Shown: positions 10,179-20,520 of the stretch, piece after piece
How the letters are laid out: every line of letters begins with the position of its first letter
Numbering within the stretch: position 1 is the first letter of the stretch
Assembly: GCA_963677345.2 (NCBI GenBank)
Contig: CAXXLC010000012.1
Span: 62,001 to 126,000, forward strand
Length of the DNA stretch: 64,000 nt
DNA from: Saccharicrinis sp963677345
GTDB lineage: Bacteria > Bacteroidota > Bacteroidia > Bacteroidales > Marinilabiliaceae
Direction: 5' to 3'
The notes under the pieces: model-generated
Told to the model about the DNA's origin: nothing
Databases searched by the model: none
The model's input: only the letters and a program-made list of their open reading frames with translations
Position numbers and translations under genes: made by a program

Positions 10179-10422
10179 CTACACAACCGTTAGTTTAGTT
10201 CTGGTCATTTCTTTTGTCAATATTTTTCTATACAATTAATTTTATCTCATTTAAATATAATATTATCGTGGTATGCTTGGTATTAACTAGGGGTAAAGTG
10301 TAAATGTTGGTTGATATTTTTTATAGACAAGGAAAAATATGAAGCTAAAATCAAAAAAAAGTTAGTTTTCGATCACGGAACAATAAAATTCAAACGTATT
10401 AATAATATAGAGCAAAAAATTA

Positions 10423-11538
10423 ATGAGCTACAAAGATAAAATAGAGCGTATATTAAATCAGAAAAGAATAAAATCTGATGAAATTATAGAATTAGAAAAA
10501 TTTCTTGAGCAATTCGAATCGGATCGAGAAATTGATAAGTGGCTAAAGAATAATTGGGATAGGTATAATCATTTGATTAATGAAGAACAAACAAACAAAA
10601 AGATACATGTACTAAAAGAGGCTTTGATTAAAGTGTTAAGTACAGCTGCTATTGTTGCTGGAGTGTGGTTTGGTATAAACTATTTTGATGAAGAGAAAGA
10701 GGATGTTAATCAATTTGCAGATGCAGATGTTACACAAGTGGAGGAATTTAAAGAAGTTGTTTTACAAAGAGATCACCAAATATATAATTTGTCAGATAGT
10801 GTAATTAATATAAATGAAAACTTAGTTTGTTTAAAAGGGGATAAACATAATTTAAAACTTAACACTCTGCAGAGGGATACTTTAAAAAAACAAATATGGA
10901 GTACTTTAAAGATTCCTGTCGGAAAAGATTATTATGTTGAATTGTCTGATGGAACAAAAGTGTGGATGAATGCATGTAGTGAGTTAAGATTTCCCGACTT
11001 TTTTATTAACGGGAAAAGAGTTGTTGAATTAAATGGGGAGGCTTATTTTGAAGTAAAATCAGACATACTTAATCCTTTTTATGTAAAAACAGGGAATTCA
11101 CAGATTGTTGTTACAGGTACTAAGTTTAATGTATATCATTATTCGAATGAATTAGAAAATGCTGTTACTCTTGTTGAGGGAAAAGTTACAGTTGAAACAA
11201 ATGAGGATAAATTTGTTATAAAACCCGGCGAACAATTTGTTTGTAATAATACTATTTCAAAAATTATGAAAGTTGATGCTGACAAATTTACATCATGGAA
11301 AGATGGTGTGTTCGAGTTTAATAATTTAACTCTAAAAGAAATCTCATTTCGTATCGAAAAATGGTATAATGTTAAGTTTTATTTCGAAAAGACAAGACTT
11401 GAAGAAATGAGGTTCACCGGAATGGTTAAAAAGGATAGAACAATAGATTACTTTATTAGTGTATTACAAAAAACAACAAATTTAAAGTTTGAATTAAAAG
11501 AGAATTCAATATTAGTAAAAAATATTAAACCCATTTAA
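10423..11538 (+). CDS. FecR-type anti-sigma factor with DUF4974 domain
   Basis: A 371-residue inner-membrane regulator. The first 65 residues or so form a cytoplasmic sigma-binding region. A single membrane helix follows (around VLSTAAIVAGVWFGINYF). The periplasmic FecR domain runs from about residue 160 (KIPVGKDYYVELSDGTKV) to about 270. The C-terminus is the STN-like DUF4974 module (FNNLTLKEISFRIEKWYNV). The gap of 244 bases after the sigma gene shows nothing else. It should hold the ECF factor inactive until the STN domain of the next gene product signals substrate binding. Confidence 0.9.
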   Translation: MSYKDKIERILNQKRIKSDEIIELEKFLEQFESDREIDKWLKNNWDRYNHLINEEQTNKKIHVLKEALIKVLSTAAIVAGVWFGINYFDEEKEDVNQFADADVTQVEEFKEVVLQRDHQIYNLSDSVININENLVCLKGDKHNLKLNTLQRDTLKKQIWSTLKIPVGKDYYVELSDGTKVWMNACSELRFPDFFINGKRVVELNGEAYFEVKSDILNPFYVKTGNSQIVVTGTKFNVYHYSNELENAVTLVEGKVTVETNEDKFVIKPGEQFVCNNTISKIMKVDADKFTSWKDGVFEFNNLTLKEISFRIEKWYNVKFYFEKTRLEEMRFTGMVKKDRTIDYFISVLQKTTNLKFELKENSILVKNIKPI

Positions 11539-11564
11539 TAAATTCATTTAATTAAAAATAGCCA

Positions 11565-14500
11565 ATGAAGAAAATTAGAACATTTCTACCTGAACTGGGT
11601 AAGTTCAGGTATCGGAAAAGGTATGCTCTTTTGCGAATGATTGCTACTGTTGTTACTCTGTTTATTTCCAGCGTTATAAGTGTAACTTATGCCATATCTC
11701 AACAAAATGTATACATCGCTAGCCGACAGCAAAAAGTTGAAATAATTTTTGAGGAAATTAATAATCAAACGGGCTTAACTGTTATATATAATAATGACAG
11801 GTTAAATAAAGATAAAGTGATTAGTTTGCCTGAGAATAAAATGGAATTGAATGATTTAATGTCGTGTGTATTAAAAGATGAGGCATTAAATTATGAAATT
11901 AATAGTGATTATATTATAGTCAAACCTGAACCTATTATTATATCCAATATAGCACAGCAAAAAGAAGGCAGTGTTAGTGGTACAGTTGTTGATGATACAG
12001 GGGCACCGTTACCGGGAGTAGCTGTTGTGGTTAAAGGAACACAAATTGGAACTGCAACCGATTTTGACGGTCATTTTAATTTAAAATTGCCTGATGAAAA
12101 CTCGATAATTGTAGTTTCATTTATTGGAATGCAATCTAAAGAGGTTTCAGTAAAGGATGGTAGTGTTATAACAGTAGTTCTTCAAACTGATGCAACCGAT
12201 ATTGACGAAGTTGTTGTTACCGGTTATCAAAGAATTGATAGGCGCTTATTTACTGGTTCAGCAACAAAGTTATCAACTAAAGATGTTAAGTTAGATGCAG
12301 CACCTGATGTTTCGAAATTCTTACAAGGGCAGGTTGCCGGAGTTTCTGTAGATAATGTATCAGGAACCTTTGGGGCTGCACCTGTAGTTAGAATAAGAGG
12401 AAACGCATCAATTAATGGAAATAACAAACCATTGTGGGTGGTCGATGGGGTAATTCTTGAAGATTTAGTTGAAGTAAGTGCTGATGATTTGACTTCTGGA
12501 AATTTATCAACAGTTTTGAGTTCTGGAGTTGCAGGTTTAAATCCTGATGATATAGAAGATATTCAAGTTTTAAAAGATGCTTCTGCAACAGCATTATACG
12601 GAGCACAAGCTATGAATGGTGTTATTGTAATTACAACAAAAAGTGGTAAAAAAGGAACCTTGAAAATTAGTTATACTGGTAGCGTGGCTGTTAAGGAGCG
12701 GCCTAGATATTCACAATTTGATATTGCTAATTCTGCAGATGAGATGTCTTTTTATAAGGAATTGGTTCGGAAGGGTTGGATTGATCTACCATCTTCTGTA
12801 CGTGCCAAAAATTACGGCGTGATGGGGAAAATGTATAGTGAAATAGCTAATAGAAATATTTCTTGGGGACCAGATGGTTCTGTAAATGAAGATTTTTTAA
12901 GTAAATACGCAAATGCAAATACTGATTGGTTTGATGTTTTATTTAAAAATTCTTTAACAAATCAACATTCTCTTAATTTCTCCGGGGGGTCAGAAAAAGC
13001 AACCTATTATGCTTCTCTTAGTTATTATAATGATAATGGTAGAACGATTGCAGATAATGTTAGTAAGTATACTGCAACAATGAAAGCCGATTTTTTAGTA
13101 ACTGATAATTTTAAAGTTGGATTAAAGCTATCTTTAAATCATCGGGATCAAAAATTACCAGGATCAAAGGATAGAGAGTTTAATGCGGTAGATGGTGTAT
13201 ATACTAGAGATTTTGATATAAATCCGTTTAGCTATGCTTTGAACACAAGCCGGAGTATGAGACCTTATGATGACAATGGTGATTTAGAGTTTTTTAGGAG
13301 AGATTATACTGATTTTAATATCATATATGAACTAGAGCATAATAAAGTAAAATTAAAAGCAACAGATGTCGTTGCACAGATAAATCTTAATTATGATATT
13401 ACTAAAAATTTATCAATTAGTTCGATTTCGCAATTAAGAAGAAATACTGCTTTGCGTGAACATATGATTCATGAAAATTCTAATCAGGCAAATGCGTATC
13501 GAGCAGAAAGTACTCAGTTTATTAGAGATGCAAATCAATTGTTGTTTAGCGATCCTGATGAGCCTAATTCTAATCCATATTCAATATTATCGGAAGGTGG
13601 ATTTTATAATACAGTTGATAATTCTCTTGATTTCTTTTCCACTAGAAATTCAGTTTCATGGAATCCAAACATTGGAGAAGTGCATATTATGAGTTTTCTG
13701 GCTGGGCAAGAAATTAAAACGACTAATAGACAGGAGATTTCTAGTAATGGTTGGGGTATTCAATATGATCGTGGAAAATTGTTCAGTGAGCATAAAATGC
13801 TATCTAAATATTTGTATCTAAATAACCAAACCCGAGAAGGCTTGTCAGAAAATAAAGATCGATTTGTAGGTTATTTTCTTAACGCAGCATATTCGTACAA
13901 AGGCAAATATACTTTTAATGGAACTATAAGAAGAGATGGTTCTAACCAATTGGGAAAAACAACTAAAGCCAGATATTTAAACTCTTGGAATGTTTCAGGT
14001 AAATGGAATCTTAAAGAAGAAGGTTTCATGAGTAATTTATCCAAGGTTAATCTTTTTAGTTTAAAAGCAACTTATGGACTAAATGGTGTAATGGGACCAT
14101 CTGCAAGTGCAATTCAAAAGCTAACAGCTTATCAAGCTTGGCGTCCTTATGATAAAGAAACAAAAATAACCATTGATGATTTGGCAAATGAAGATCTTTC
14201 ATGGGAGAAGATGTATGAATTTAGTGCAGGTATTGAAGCAGCCTTCTTTAATAACAGAATTTATACAGATTTAGCATATTATAAAAGAAAGTCTTTTGAT
14301 TTGATTGGGTCTGTCCGCACCTCTGGTATTGGTGGAGAGCATATTAAGTATGGTAATTTTGCTGATATGGAAACAGATGGTTTTGAGATCATGCTAAGTA
14401 CAACCAACGTTATTCTACATGATTTCAAATGGAAAACAAGTATTAATTTAGACTTTAATACAAATGAAATAACAAAGCTAGATAATAATGATGCTTTAAA

Positions 14501-15221
14501 TGCTTACGTAAGTAATACTGGTGGAAATATGTTGGGTAAAGCTCGACGAGGTTTGTATTCTGTGAGATTTAGCGGGTTAGATTCATTTGGTATGCCTACT
14601 TTTGTTGCTTCCGACGGCACTGACATTGAAGAAAACCTGAATTGGCAATCACGCAAGGATGCTAAAAAGTATTTAAAATATGAAGGTGTTATTGATGCTC
14701 CTGTATCTGGAGGGTTTAATAATAATTTTGAGTATAAAAATTTGTCACTTGGTGTTAATTTAGTCTTTAGAGCCGGAAATAAAGTGCGTTTAGATGATCT
14801 TTACTCTAAAGAATTAAAAAGTATGGGCACAAAATCTATATCTAAGGAGTTTAGAAACCGCTGGGTTGCTCCTGGTGATGAAAAATATACTAATGTTCCG
14901 ACTATTCTTGACCCTCGTTTTGAAGATGATCTTAATACAGAGAGTTTAAATTTATATGAAATGTATAATAAAAGCGACGTTAGAGTTGCCGATGGTAGTT
15001 TTGTAAGATTAAAAAGTGTTAGTTTAGGATATACAATTCCTAAGAACGTGATTAAAAAACTGGGCGCTTCTAATGCAAGAGTTTCTCTACAGGCACAAAA
15101 TATTTGTTTATTATATTCGGATAAAAAGTTAAATGGATTGGATCCTGAGTTTTATCGTTCCGGCGGTGTTGCATTACCCGTGCCTCGTATGTATACATTT
15201 ACATTGAACCTCGGTTTTTAA
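11565..15221 (+). CDS. SusC/RagA TonB-dependent transporter with STN signalling domain
   Basis: A 1218-residue outer-membrane transporter. After a long basic N-terminus and membrane segment comes an STN domain (about residues 45-125, QKVEIIFEEINNQTGLTVIY). A carboxypeptidase-regulatory-like domain follows (about 133-200, GSVSGTVVDDTGAPLPGVAV). The plug holds VVVTGYQR, VRIRGNASINGN and LKDASATALYGAQAMNGVI, and a 22-strand barrel ends in LNLGF. The STN domain ties it to the FecR/ECF pair upstream. It is paired with SusD 19 bases downstream. The substrate is unknown; nothing ties it to arabinan. Confidence 0.93.
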   Translation: MKKIRTFLPELGKFRYRKRYALLRMIATVVTLFISSVISVTYAISQQNVYIASRQQKVEIIFEEINNQTGLTVIYNNDRLNKDKVISLPENKMELNDLMSCVLKDEALNYEINSDYIIVKPEPIIISNIAQQKEGSVSGTVVDDTGAPLPGVAVVVKGTQIGTATDFDGHFNLKLPDENSIIVVSFIGMQSKEVSVKDGSVITVVLQTDATDIDEVVVTGYQRIDRRLFTGSATKLSTKDVKLDAAPDVSKFLQGQVAGVSVDNVSGTFGAAPVVRIRGNASINGNNKPLWVVDGVILEDLVEVSADDLTSGNLSTVLSSGVAGLNPDDIEDIQVLKDASATALYGAQAMNGVIVITTKSGKKGTLKISYTGSVAVKERPRYSQFDIANSADEMSFYKELVRKGWIDLPSSVRAKNYGVMGKMYSEIANRNISWGPDGSVNEDFLSKYANANTDWFDVLFKNSLTNQHSLNFSGGSEKATYYASLSYYNDNGRTIADNVSKYTATMKADFLVTDNFKVGLKLSLNHRDQKLPGSKDREFNAVDGVYTRDFDINPFSYALNTSRSMRPYDDNGDLEFFRRDYTDFNIIYELEHNKVKLKATDVVAQINLNYDITKNLSISSISQLRRNTALREHMIHENSNQANAYRAESTQFIRDANQLLFSDPDEPNSNPYSILSEGGFYNTVDNSLDFFSTRNSVSWNPNIGEVHIMSFLAGQEIKTTNRQEISSNGWGIQYDRGKLFSEHKMLSKYLYLNNQTREGLSENKDRFVGYFLNAAYSYKGKYTFNGTIRRDGSNQLGKTTKARYLNSWNVSGKWNLKEEGFMSNLSKVNLFSLKATYGLNGVMGPSASAIQKLTAYQAWRPYDKETKITIDDLANEDLSWEKMYEFSAGIEAAFFNNRIYTDLAYYKRKSFDLIGSVRTSGIGGEHIKYGNFADMETDGFEIMLSTTNVILHDFKWKTSINLDFNTNEITKLDNNDALNAYVSNTGGNMLGKARRGLYSVRFSGLDSFGMPTFVASDGTDIEENLNWQSRKDAKKYLKYEGVIDAPVSGGFNNNFEYKNLSLGVNLVFRAGNKVRLDDLYSKELKSMGTKSISKEFRNRWVAPGDEKYTNVPTILDPRFEDDLNTESLNLYEMYNKSDVRVADGSFVRLKSVSLGYTIPKNVIKKLGASNARVSLQAQNICLLYSDKKLNGLDPEFYRSGGVALPVPRMYTFTLNLGF

Positions 15222-15240
15222 ATAGTTTAAAATATAGAAT

Positions 15241-16695
15241 ATGATTAAGATACACTATATACTTTTTTTGATAGTTGCTGTTTTTATTACTAGTTGCGAA
15301 GATTTTTTAAATGAATCGCCTGATGAAAGAATAGAAGCAGATGACTTGGATAAAGCTGCACAATTACTTGTTGGTGCATATCCAGGAACTGATTATTTGT
15401 TTACAGATTGGTTTACTGATGATTGTGAATATATTTCTACAAATATTCAAGATCCGTTAATGACAGATGCCTTCTATTGGAGAGATTTAGAAGAATATGA
15501 TGATAACTGCTCTCCTTCTAATTATTGGTATGGTGCTTATAGTGCAATTGCACAAGCTAATGCTGCCCTTGAGGCTTTAGAAAAGATTGATTCTGAAGAT
15601 ACAGATTACAAAAATGCAATAAAAGGAGAAGCGCTGGTTTGTAGAGCATATGCTCACTTTATGATAGCTAGTTTGTTTTGTGATAATTATGATGAATCAA
15701 CTGCAAAAACAAATCTGGGTATTCCTTATGTTAGTCAGAGTGAAAATGTGTTGATACAGAATTACACCAGAGGTTCGTTAGAGGAAACTTATAAAAATAT
15801 TGAAACGGACTTAGTTAATGGAATGAAATTATTATCAGATAATTACTATTCAGGCAGTAAAAAATATCATTTTACAATAAGTGCTGCCATTGCATTTGCT
15901 AATCGTTTCTATTTATATAAAAACGACTATGAAAATTCGATAAAATATGCCAATAAACTTTTAGGAGAAGAAACTCTTGATGAGAGTTATATTAAAAATA
16001 TGGATGAATATGACACTCAGTCTGGAGCTTTAGCAAAACGAACATTTTATGTAAATAAAGAAGATGCAAGTAATATATTAATTATTGAAAAAACTGTAGG
16101 GATTGGATTACGTTATAATTATGGTTACAGAACAAGTGTTAGTCTTTGGTCAAGTATTTTTGGTAACTCACCTTGGGGGAGGTATGATATAAGAAATTAT
16201 AGCATGGGTTATTATGGCGATGGAGACAGAAATACGATTCGTGCACCTAAATTTACAGAAGAGTTTTATAAAGAAAGTTTAACCTCAACTACCGGATATC
16301 CATTTTTTGTTCATCCAGTTTTTAGAGGCGAGGAGTTGATTTTTAATCGAGCGGAGTGCAATATACTTTTAGGAAATTATGATAAAGCCTTATCCGATTT
16401 AAATGCAATTGGAACAAAGAGACATAAGGCAACTGCTCTAGCTTTATCTGATTTAAAGACTTATTATTCTACAGATAATGATGTAGTTGCACTTCTTTAT
16501 ACCTTGATAGATGAAAAGAGAAAAGAATTTCTGCAGGAAGGAATGAATTGGTTCGATATAAAACGTTTTGGCCTACAGGTGGCACACTATACTTTTCAAG
16601 GTGAGCAAATGGTGCTAAGTGGTGATGATAGTCGTAAAATTTTACAAATTCCGTTGGATGCTAGTAATAGGGGGCTTAAAAAAAATCAGCGATAA
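15241..16695 (+). CDS. SusD/RagB-type outer-membrane binding lipoprotein
   Basis: A 484-residue surface lipoprotein with lipobox ITSC and the SusD-like start CEDFLNESPDERI. TPR-like helices (EALVCRAYAHFMIA) support a ligand-binding lid over SusC. The end, LQIPLDASNRGL, is the typical SusD C-terminal pattern. It follows its SusC partner in the same operon. The next gene is a zinc metallopeptidase-like lipoprotein, a common companion of this subgroup. The substrate is unknown. Confidence 0.9.
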   Translation: MIKIHYILFLIVAVFITSCEDFLNESPDERIEADDLDKAAQLLVGAYPGTDYLFTDWFTDDCEYISTNIQDPLMTDAFYWRDLEEYDDNCSPSNYWYGAYSAIAQANAALEALEKIDSEDTDYKNAIKGEALVCRAYAHFMIASLFCDNYDESTAKTNLGIPYVSQSENVLIQNYTRGSLEETYKNIETDLVNGMKLLSDNYYSGSKKYHFTISAAIAFANRFYLYKNDYENSIKYANKLLGEETLDESYIKNMDEYDTQSGALAKRTFYVNKEDASNILIIEKTVGIGLRYNYGYRTSVSLWSSIFGNSPWGRYDIRNYSMGYYGDGDRNTIRAPKFTEEFYKESLTSTTGYPFFVHPVFRGEELIFNRAECNILLGNYDKALSDLNAIGTKRHKATALALSDLKTYYSTDNDVVALLYTLIDEKRKEFLQEGMNWFDIKRFGLQVAHYTFQGEQMVLSGDDSRKILQIPLDASNRGLKKNQR

Positions 16696-16899
16696 ATATT
16701 ATAATGCGTATCATGAAACGATTTTGTTAATTTGATTATCCAAATTCACATGCAAGAGAATGACAGAATTTGGCAAGTTTCATTTGGCAATTAAAACAAA
16801 TTTTAGAAATAAGAAACGAGCCAAGAGAAAAGTTTCTCAAACACGAGGATGATTATTTTGGTGAGTTTCATATGGCCATAAAGAACAAAATATAAACAT

Positions 16900-17871
16900 A
16901 TGAAAAAGATTAAAATTAATATATTATTTGTGTTGTTTTTAACTTTCATCTTTTCCTCATGTAATGATGATGATGTTAATTATATACCCGATAAAGTTCA
17001 AGAGTCAACAGATCCTATAGACGTATATTTCAGAAATAATTTTTTAGATTCTTATGGAACAGCTGTTCGCTGGCGATGGGATGATAAATTAGTTGATATT
17101 TCAAAAAGGGTTACCCCTGTTAAACGTGAGTTTTGTATTCCTATGGGTGATTTTGTTAAGCAATTTTGGATTGAACCTTTTCTAATTACAACTGAAGGAA
17201 AAGAATTTATGTTGGAACACTTCCCTCCTGAAATTGTTTTTGTCGGTTCGCCAATGTATAATTCAGATGGACAAACGATTACGCTGGGTTATGCGGATGC
17301 AGGTGCAAGAATTACTTTTACTCAAGTTAATGAGTTAGATCTTTCTAATAAGCAATGGATTATTATGCAATTGCACACGGCAGAGCATGAATATGGTCAT
17401 ATTGTTCATCAACGTCATAATTTACCGAATGGTTTTAAAGAAGTTACTCCGGCCAATTATAAATCTAATAACTGGATTAATATGGCAGGTGATGTTCAGG
17501 CAGATAACCCCAGAGTTTCTCGTGAAGCCATTTCTCTAGGTATGGTTTCTAACTATGGAACCAGTGATGAGAATGAAGATTTTTGTGAGATATTATCTAT
17601 TTATCTGACAACTGATAAAGAAGTATTTGAAGATAGATATCTTAATCATGAACCAGAAGATTCTTATGTGGTAACTAATAGTGAAGGAGAAGAGATTACT
17701 GTACTTCCTAATGAAGATGCAGTTGAAGTAAATAAGGGGAGAGATTTTATCGCCATTAAGCTTAAGAAGATAAAAGAGTATTATGAAAGTAATTTCCATT
17801 TTGACTTAGATGCAGTTCGAGATGAAATCATGAAACGGATTAATGATCAATTAAATGAAGAAGTAGAATGA
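16900..17871 (+). CDS. Putative zinc-binding metallopeptidase lipoprotein (Peptidase_Mx1-like)
   Basis: A 323-residue lipoprotein (lipobox FSSC, C21). The sequence HTAEHEYGHIVHQRH carries an HExxH zinc motif (H163, E164, H167). The family is often found next to SusC/SusD pairs with ECF regulation and was described as a putative zinc-binding peptidase; activity is not proven here. The gap of 204 bases before it contains two diverged copies of a TTTCAT-TGGC stretch near 16774 and 16863 but no gene. It overlaps the next gene by 4 bases (ATGA), so the two are translationally coupled. Confidence 0.82.
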   Translation: MKKIKINILFVLFLTFIFSSCNDDDVNYIPDKVQESTDPIDVYFRNNFLDSYGTAVRWRWDDKLVDISKRVTPVKREFCIPMGDFVKQFWIEPFLITTEGKEFMLEHFPPEIVFVGSPMYNSDGQTITLGYADAGARITFTQVNELDLSNKQWIIMQLHTAEHEYGHIVHQRHNLPNGFKEVTPANYKSNNWINMAGDVQADNPRVSREAISLGMVSNYGTSDENEDFCEILSIYLTTDKEVFEDRYLNHEPEDSYVVTNSEGEEITVLPNEDAVEVNKGRDFIAIKLKKIKEYYESNFHFDLDAVRDEIMKRINDQLNEEVE

Positions 17872-19079
17872 GAAAATTAATATATAAGTTTTTATTTTTT
17901 TCTGTTTTGTTTAGCGCATGTACAGAAAAGGAAGATTTGGTTTTTGATCAATCTCCAGAACAAAGGTTGGATGCTGTATTATCAGAGTATAAAGATCAGC
18001 TAACGAAAGATGAAGGGCAATGGATTGCTTATTATGATGGTTACGCCATATTTATGAGGTTTAATGCAGATAATACAGTTGAATTTACTTCAAATTATAA
18101 TAATGGCAAAGATGATAGAACTATTACCTATCGAGTGGGATCATCTCAGGTTCCTGAATTAATCTTTGAGAATCATTCCGTTTTTCAGGAAATTTATGAG
18201 GAAAACATGAGTGAAAACGAATTTGAATTCTTATTTACAAATCTATCTGATGATAGAATTGATTTTGTTAGCAAAACAGATGTAGGTTCAGATAAAACAA
18301 CTTTATCTTTCTTTAAGGCTGAAGTAGGCGATGTTGATAAAGTTGATTTGATGAGGCAAAAGGTGGAAAGCATGTCCTTTTTTAAATCAGTTACTGTGGC
18401 AGGAAGTACTTATGAACGGAGTTTGATTATTTTTCCTGGTCAGGCTGTTTTAAAAGAAACAACAGATGAGGGTAACACAATAAATACAATCTATAATTTT
18501 GCTGCCACTAAAAATGGATTAATCTTTTCTCCAGCACTCAATTTGGATGGAAAGGAAGTTGAAATGTTTACCTGGGATGAGGATTCTGAATCTTTTATGG
18601 CAACAGATAATGGCAGTTCTGTACAAATTAATGTGTTGGAAGAAACTGCATCTACAAAAGATGGATTGTACGATTTGTTTATGCAAACTGATTTTAAATC
18701 GGTTACAGCATGGTCGCATAATTTGCAGGCAATTTTTCCTGTTATACTTGAGGATATTCCAAATTTCAAAGAATTTCAGGTGTATGTAAACAATGAATAT
18801 TTATTATGCTATGCTCCTGGAACAAGCGGAGGTAATTGGGCTGGTTTTGCCGGTATTTCTTACAATAAGTTTACTGAAGATACTGATGATTTATTGGTTT
18901 CATGGGATTATCAGCATGTATATGGTAAATGGTGGAGAAGTGTATATGATAATCAGGGATGTATAGCGTTTTTATTTTTTATGACTGATGAAAAAGGTTT
19001 ATATATAGAACAATTTGGAGCTGATTCTTATTTCTTAGTTAGTAAATCAGATCCAACAAAATACATTTTAGTTGAATAA
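17868..19079 (+). CDS. DUF4302 family lipoprotein
   Basis: A 403-residue lipoprotein of unknown function with lipobox FSAC. The N-terminal text LDAVLSEYKDQLTKDEGQWIA followed by a repeated beta-rich pattern fits DUF4302, a family that regularly follows SusC/SusD and Mx1-type genes. It overlaps the metallopeptidase gene by four bases. It is probably a surface-exposed accessory binding protein, which is inferred from position only. Confidence 0.75.
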   Translation: MRKLIYKFLFFSVLFSACTEKEDLVFDQSPEQRLDAVLSEYKDQLTKDEGQWIAYYDGYAIFMRFNADNTVEFTSNYNNGKDDRTITYRVGSSQVPELIFENHSVFQEIYEENMSENEFEFLFTNLSDDRIDFVSKTDVGSDKTTLSFFKAEVGDVDKVDLMRQKVESMSFFKSVTVAGSTYERSLIIFPGQAVLKETTDEGNTINTIYNFAATKNGLIFSPALNLDGKEVEMFTWDEDSESFMATDNGSSVQINVLEETASTKDGLYDLFMQTDFKSVTAWSHNLQAIFPVILEDIPNFKEFQVYVNNEYLLCYAPGTSGGNWAGFAGISYNKFTEDTDDLLVSWDYQHVYGKWWRSVYDNQGCIAFLFFMTDEKGLYIEQFGADSYFLVSKSDPTKYILVE

Positions 19080-19091
19080 TCATTATTAGTT

Positions 19092-19137
19092 AATTTCCCC
19101 TCATATTAATCAAAATGAGTAGAGGGGGAATTATTTT
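19092..19137 (+). terminator. Terminator after the SusCD/DUF4302 operon
   Basis: AATTTCCCCTC (19092-19102) pairs with GAGGGGGAATT (19122-19132), with one wobble pair, and is followed by ATTTTGATT. It lies 13 bases after the DUF4302 stop. The rest of 19080-19395 holds no gene. Confidence 0.65.
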
Positions 19138-19333
19138 GATTAATATTTGATGAAATATAAGTGAGGATTATGTATTTCAACAACACGTTCTAATAGACGA
19201 ATCAAATCTTGAGGAAATGTTCTTATGCGTGAAAATGATTATCATCTAGAAGTTTCCTCTGACTATAAAAACAGATTATAGACAGAAAAATTTCAAGGAG
19301 GAGATATAAACTTTGCTAAAAAATATTTTATTA

Positions 19334-19379
19334 AACACAAAAAGCGTCAAAGAATTTTTCCTTTGACGCTTTTTGTGTT
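19334..19379. terminator. Bidirectional terminator between convergent genes
   Basis: A perfect 19-bp inverted repeat (19334-19352 and 19361-19379) with an 8-base loop has A-rich and T-rich outer arms, so it can end transcription from both the DUF4302 operon and the oppositely directed epimerase gene. Confidence 0.85.
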
Positions 19380-19395
19380 ATTGATTTGTAGTAAG

Positions 19396-20520
19396 TTACT
19401 CAGCTTTAAACTTATAAATACAAATTGAATGATACTCTTCTCCAGGATTAACTAAAGTAGATGGGAAGTTTTCCTGATTTGGAGAATCTGGGAAATGTTG
19501 TGTTTCTAAACAAAGAGCTTCTCTAAAATTTAGTATTTTGCCATATTTTCCTTCAAACTTACCATTAATGAAATTACCTCCATAAAACTGAACTCCTGGT
19601 TCGCTGGTTAAAACATCCATTGTTCTTCCAGATACAGGATCTTTTAAAGTTGCAGCTAAAGACACTTCAGAACTATCTTTTATAAGTACCCAGTTATGAT
19701 CATAACCACCACCCATTTTAAGTTGTTCGTTTTCCTCGTTAACACGTGCACCAATTGCAGTAGGAGTTCTAAAATCAAAAGGAGTACCTTCAATACTTGC
19801 AATTTCTCCTGTAGGTATTAAGCCAGCATCAACAGGAGTATAGCCATTTGCATTGATCATTAATAAATGGTCGTTAATTGTACCTGATGCTTCACCTGCA
19901 AGATTAAAATAAGTATGGTTAGTTAAGTTGATGTGAGTTGGTTTATCTGTAGTTGCAAAATACTCAATTTTAAGTTCATTTGCCTCAGTTAATTCATAAA
20001 CAACTTTAATATCAACATTACCTGGATAACCTTCTTCACCATCAACAGATTTATAGGTTAATTCAAGTTTGTTTTCGCCAATTTGGTTGGCATCCCAAAC
20101 TTGTTTGTGGAAACCCAATGATCCTCCATGTAAAGAATTTTCTCCATCATTTATATTAAGCTTAAAAGTATCTTCTTCAATAACAAATTGACCTTTGCAG
20201 ATACGATTTCCATAGCGTCCGATTAAAGCCCCGTAAAATGTTTCAGTATTGTTTATGTATGCGTCTAAATTGTTGTAGCCAATACTAACATCAGCAAATG
20301 TCCCGTTTTTATCAGGAACCCAAAGAGAAACAACTCTTCCCCCAAAGTTAGTGATTTGCGCTGTCAGTCCGTTTTTATTTTTAAGAGTAAATAAACTAAC
20401 CTCTTTGCCGTTAATGGTTTTTGAAAAGTTGTGTGCGTCAATTAATTGAATGTCTTGTTTTTTTTCGCAAGTACAGCTAATTGCAAAAACAAGAATTAAT
20501 GCAGAAATTAAATTCTTCAT
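19396..20520 (-). CDS. galM: Aldose 1-epimerase (mutarotase) lipoprotein
   Basis: A 374-residue mutarotase that interconverts alpha and beta anomers of aldoses. It has a lipoprotein signal (AISC, C16), so it acts outside the cytoplasm. Family landmarks are present: GRYGNRI, H131 (SLHGG), H202 (NLTNHTYFNLAG), EPGVQFYGGNF, and the catalytic glutamate E339 (LCLETQHFPDSPNQ). In arabinose loci such an enzyme supplies the anomer preferred by the transporter or isomerase. It faces the DUF4302 operon across a bidirectional terminator. Confidence 0.92.
   Translation of the reverse strand: MKNLISALILVFAISCTCEKKQDIQLIDAHNFSKTINGKEVSLFTLKNKNGLTAQITNFGGRVVSLWVPDKNGTFADVSIGYNNLDAYINNTETFYGALIGRYGNRICKGQFVIEEDTFKLNINDGENSLHGGSLGFHKQVWDANQIGENKLELTYKSVDGEEGYPGNVDIKVVYELTEANELKIEYFATTDKPTHINLTNHTYFNLAGEASGTINDHLLMINANGYTPVDAGLIPTGEIASIEGTPFDFRTPTAIGARVNEENEQLKMGGGYDHNWVLIKDSSEVSLAATLKDPVSGRTMDVLTSEPGVQFYGGNFINGKFEGKYGKILNFREALCLETQHFPDSPNQENFPSTLVNPGEEYHSICIYKFKAE

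Noticed and set aside
16774..16886. Two similar TTTCAT-TGGC stretches between susD and the metallopeptidase gene, at first considered a gene remnant or operator
   Set aside because: The copies are short and diverged, contain stops in all frames, and have no palindromic or regular spacing; nothing firm can be said.
18491..18769. Minus-strand and other-frame open frames inside DUF4302, SusC and transketolase genes
   Set aside because: They are shadows of strongly supported genes and carry no domain features of their own.
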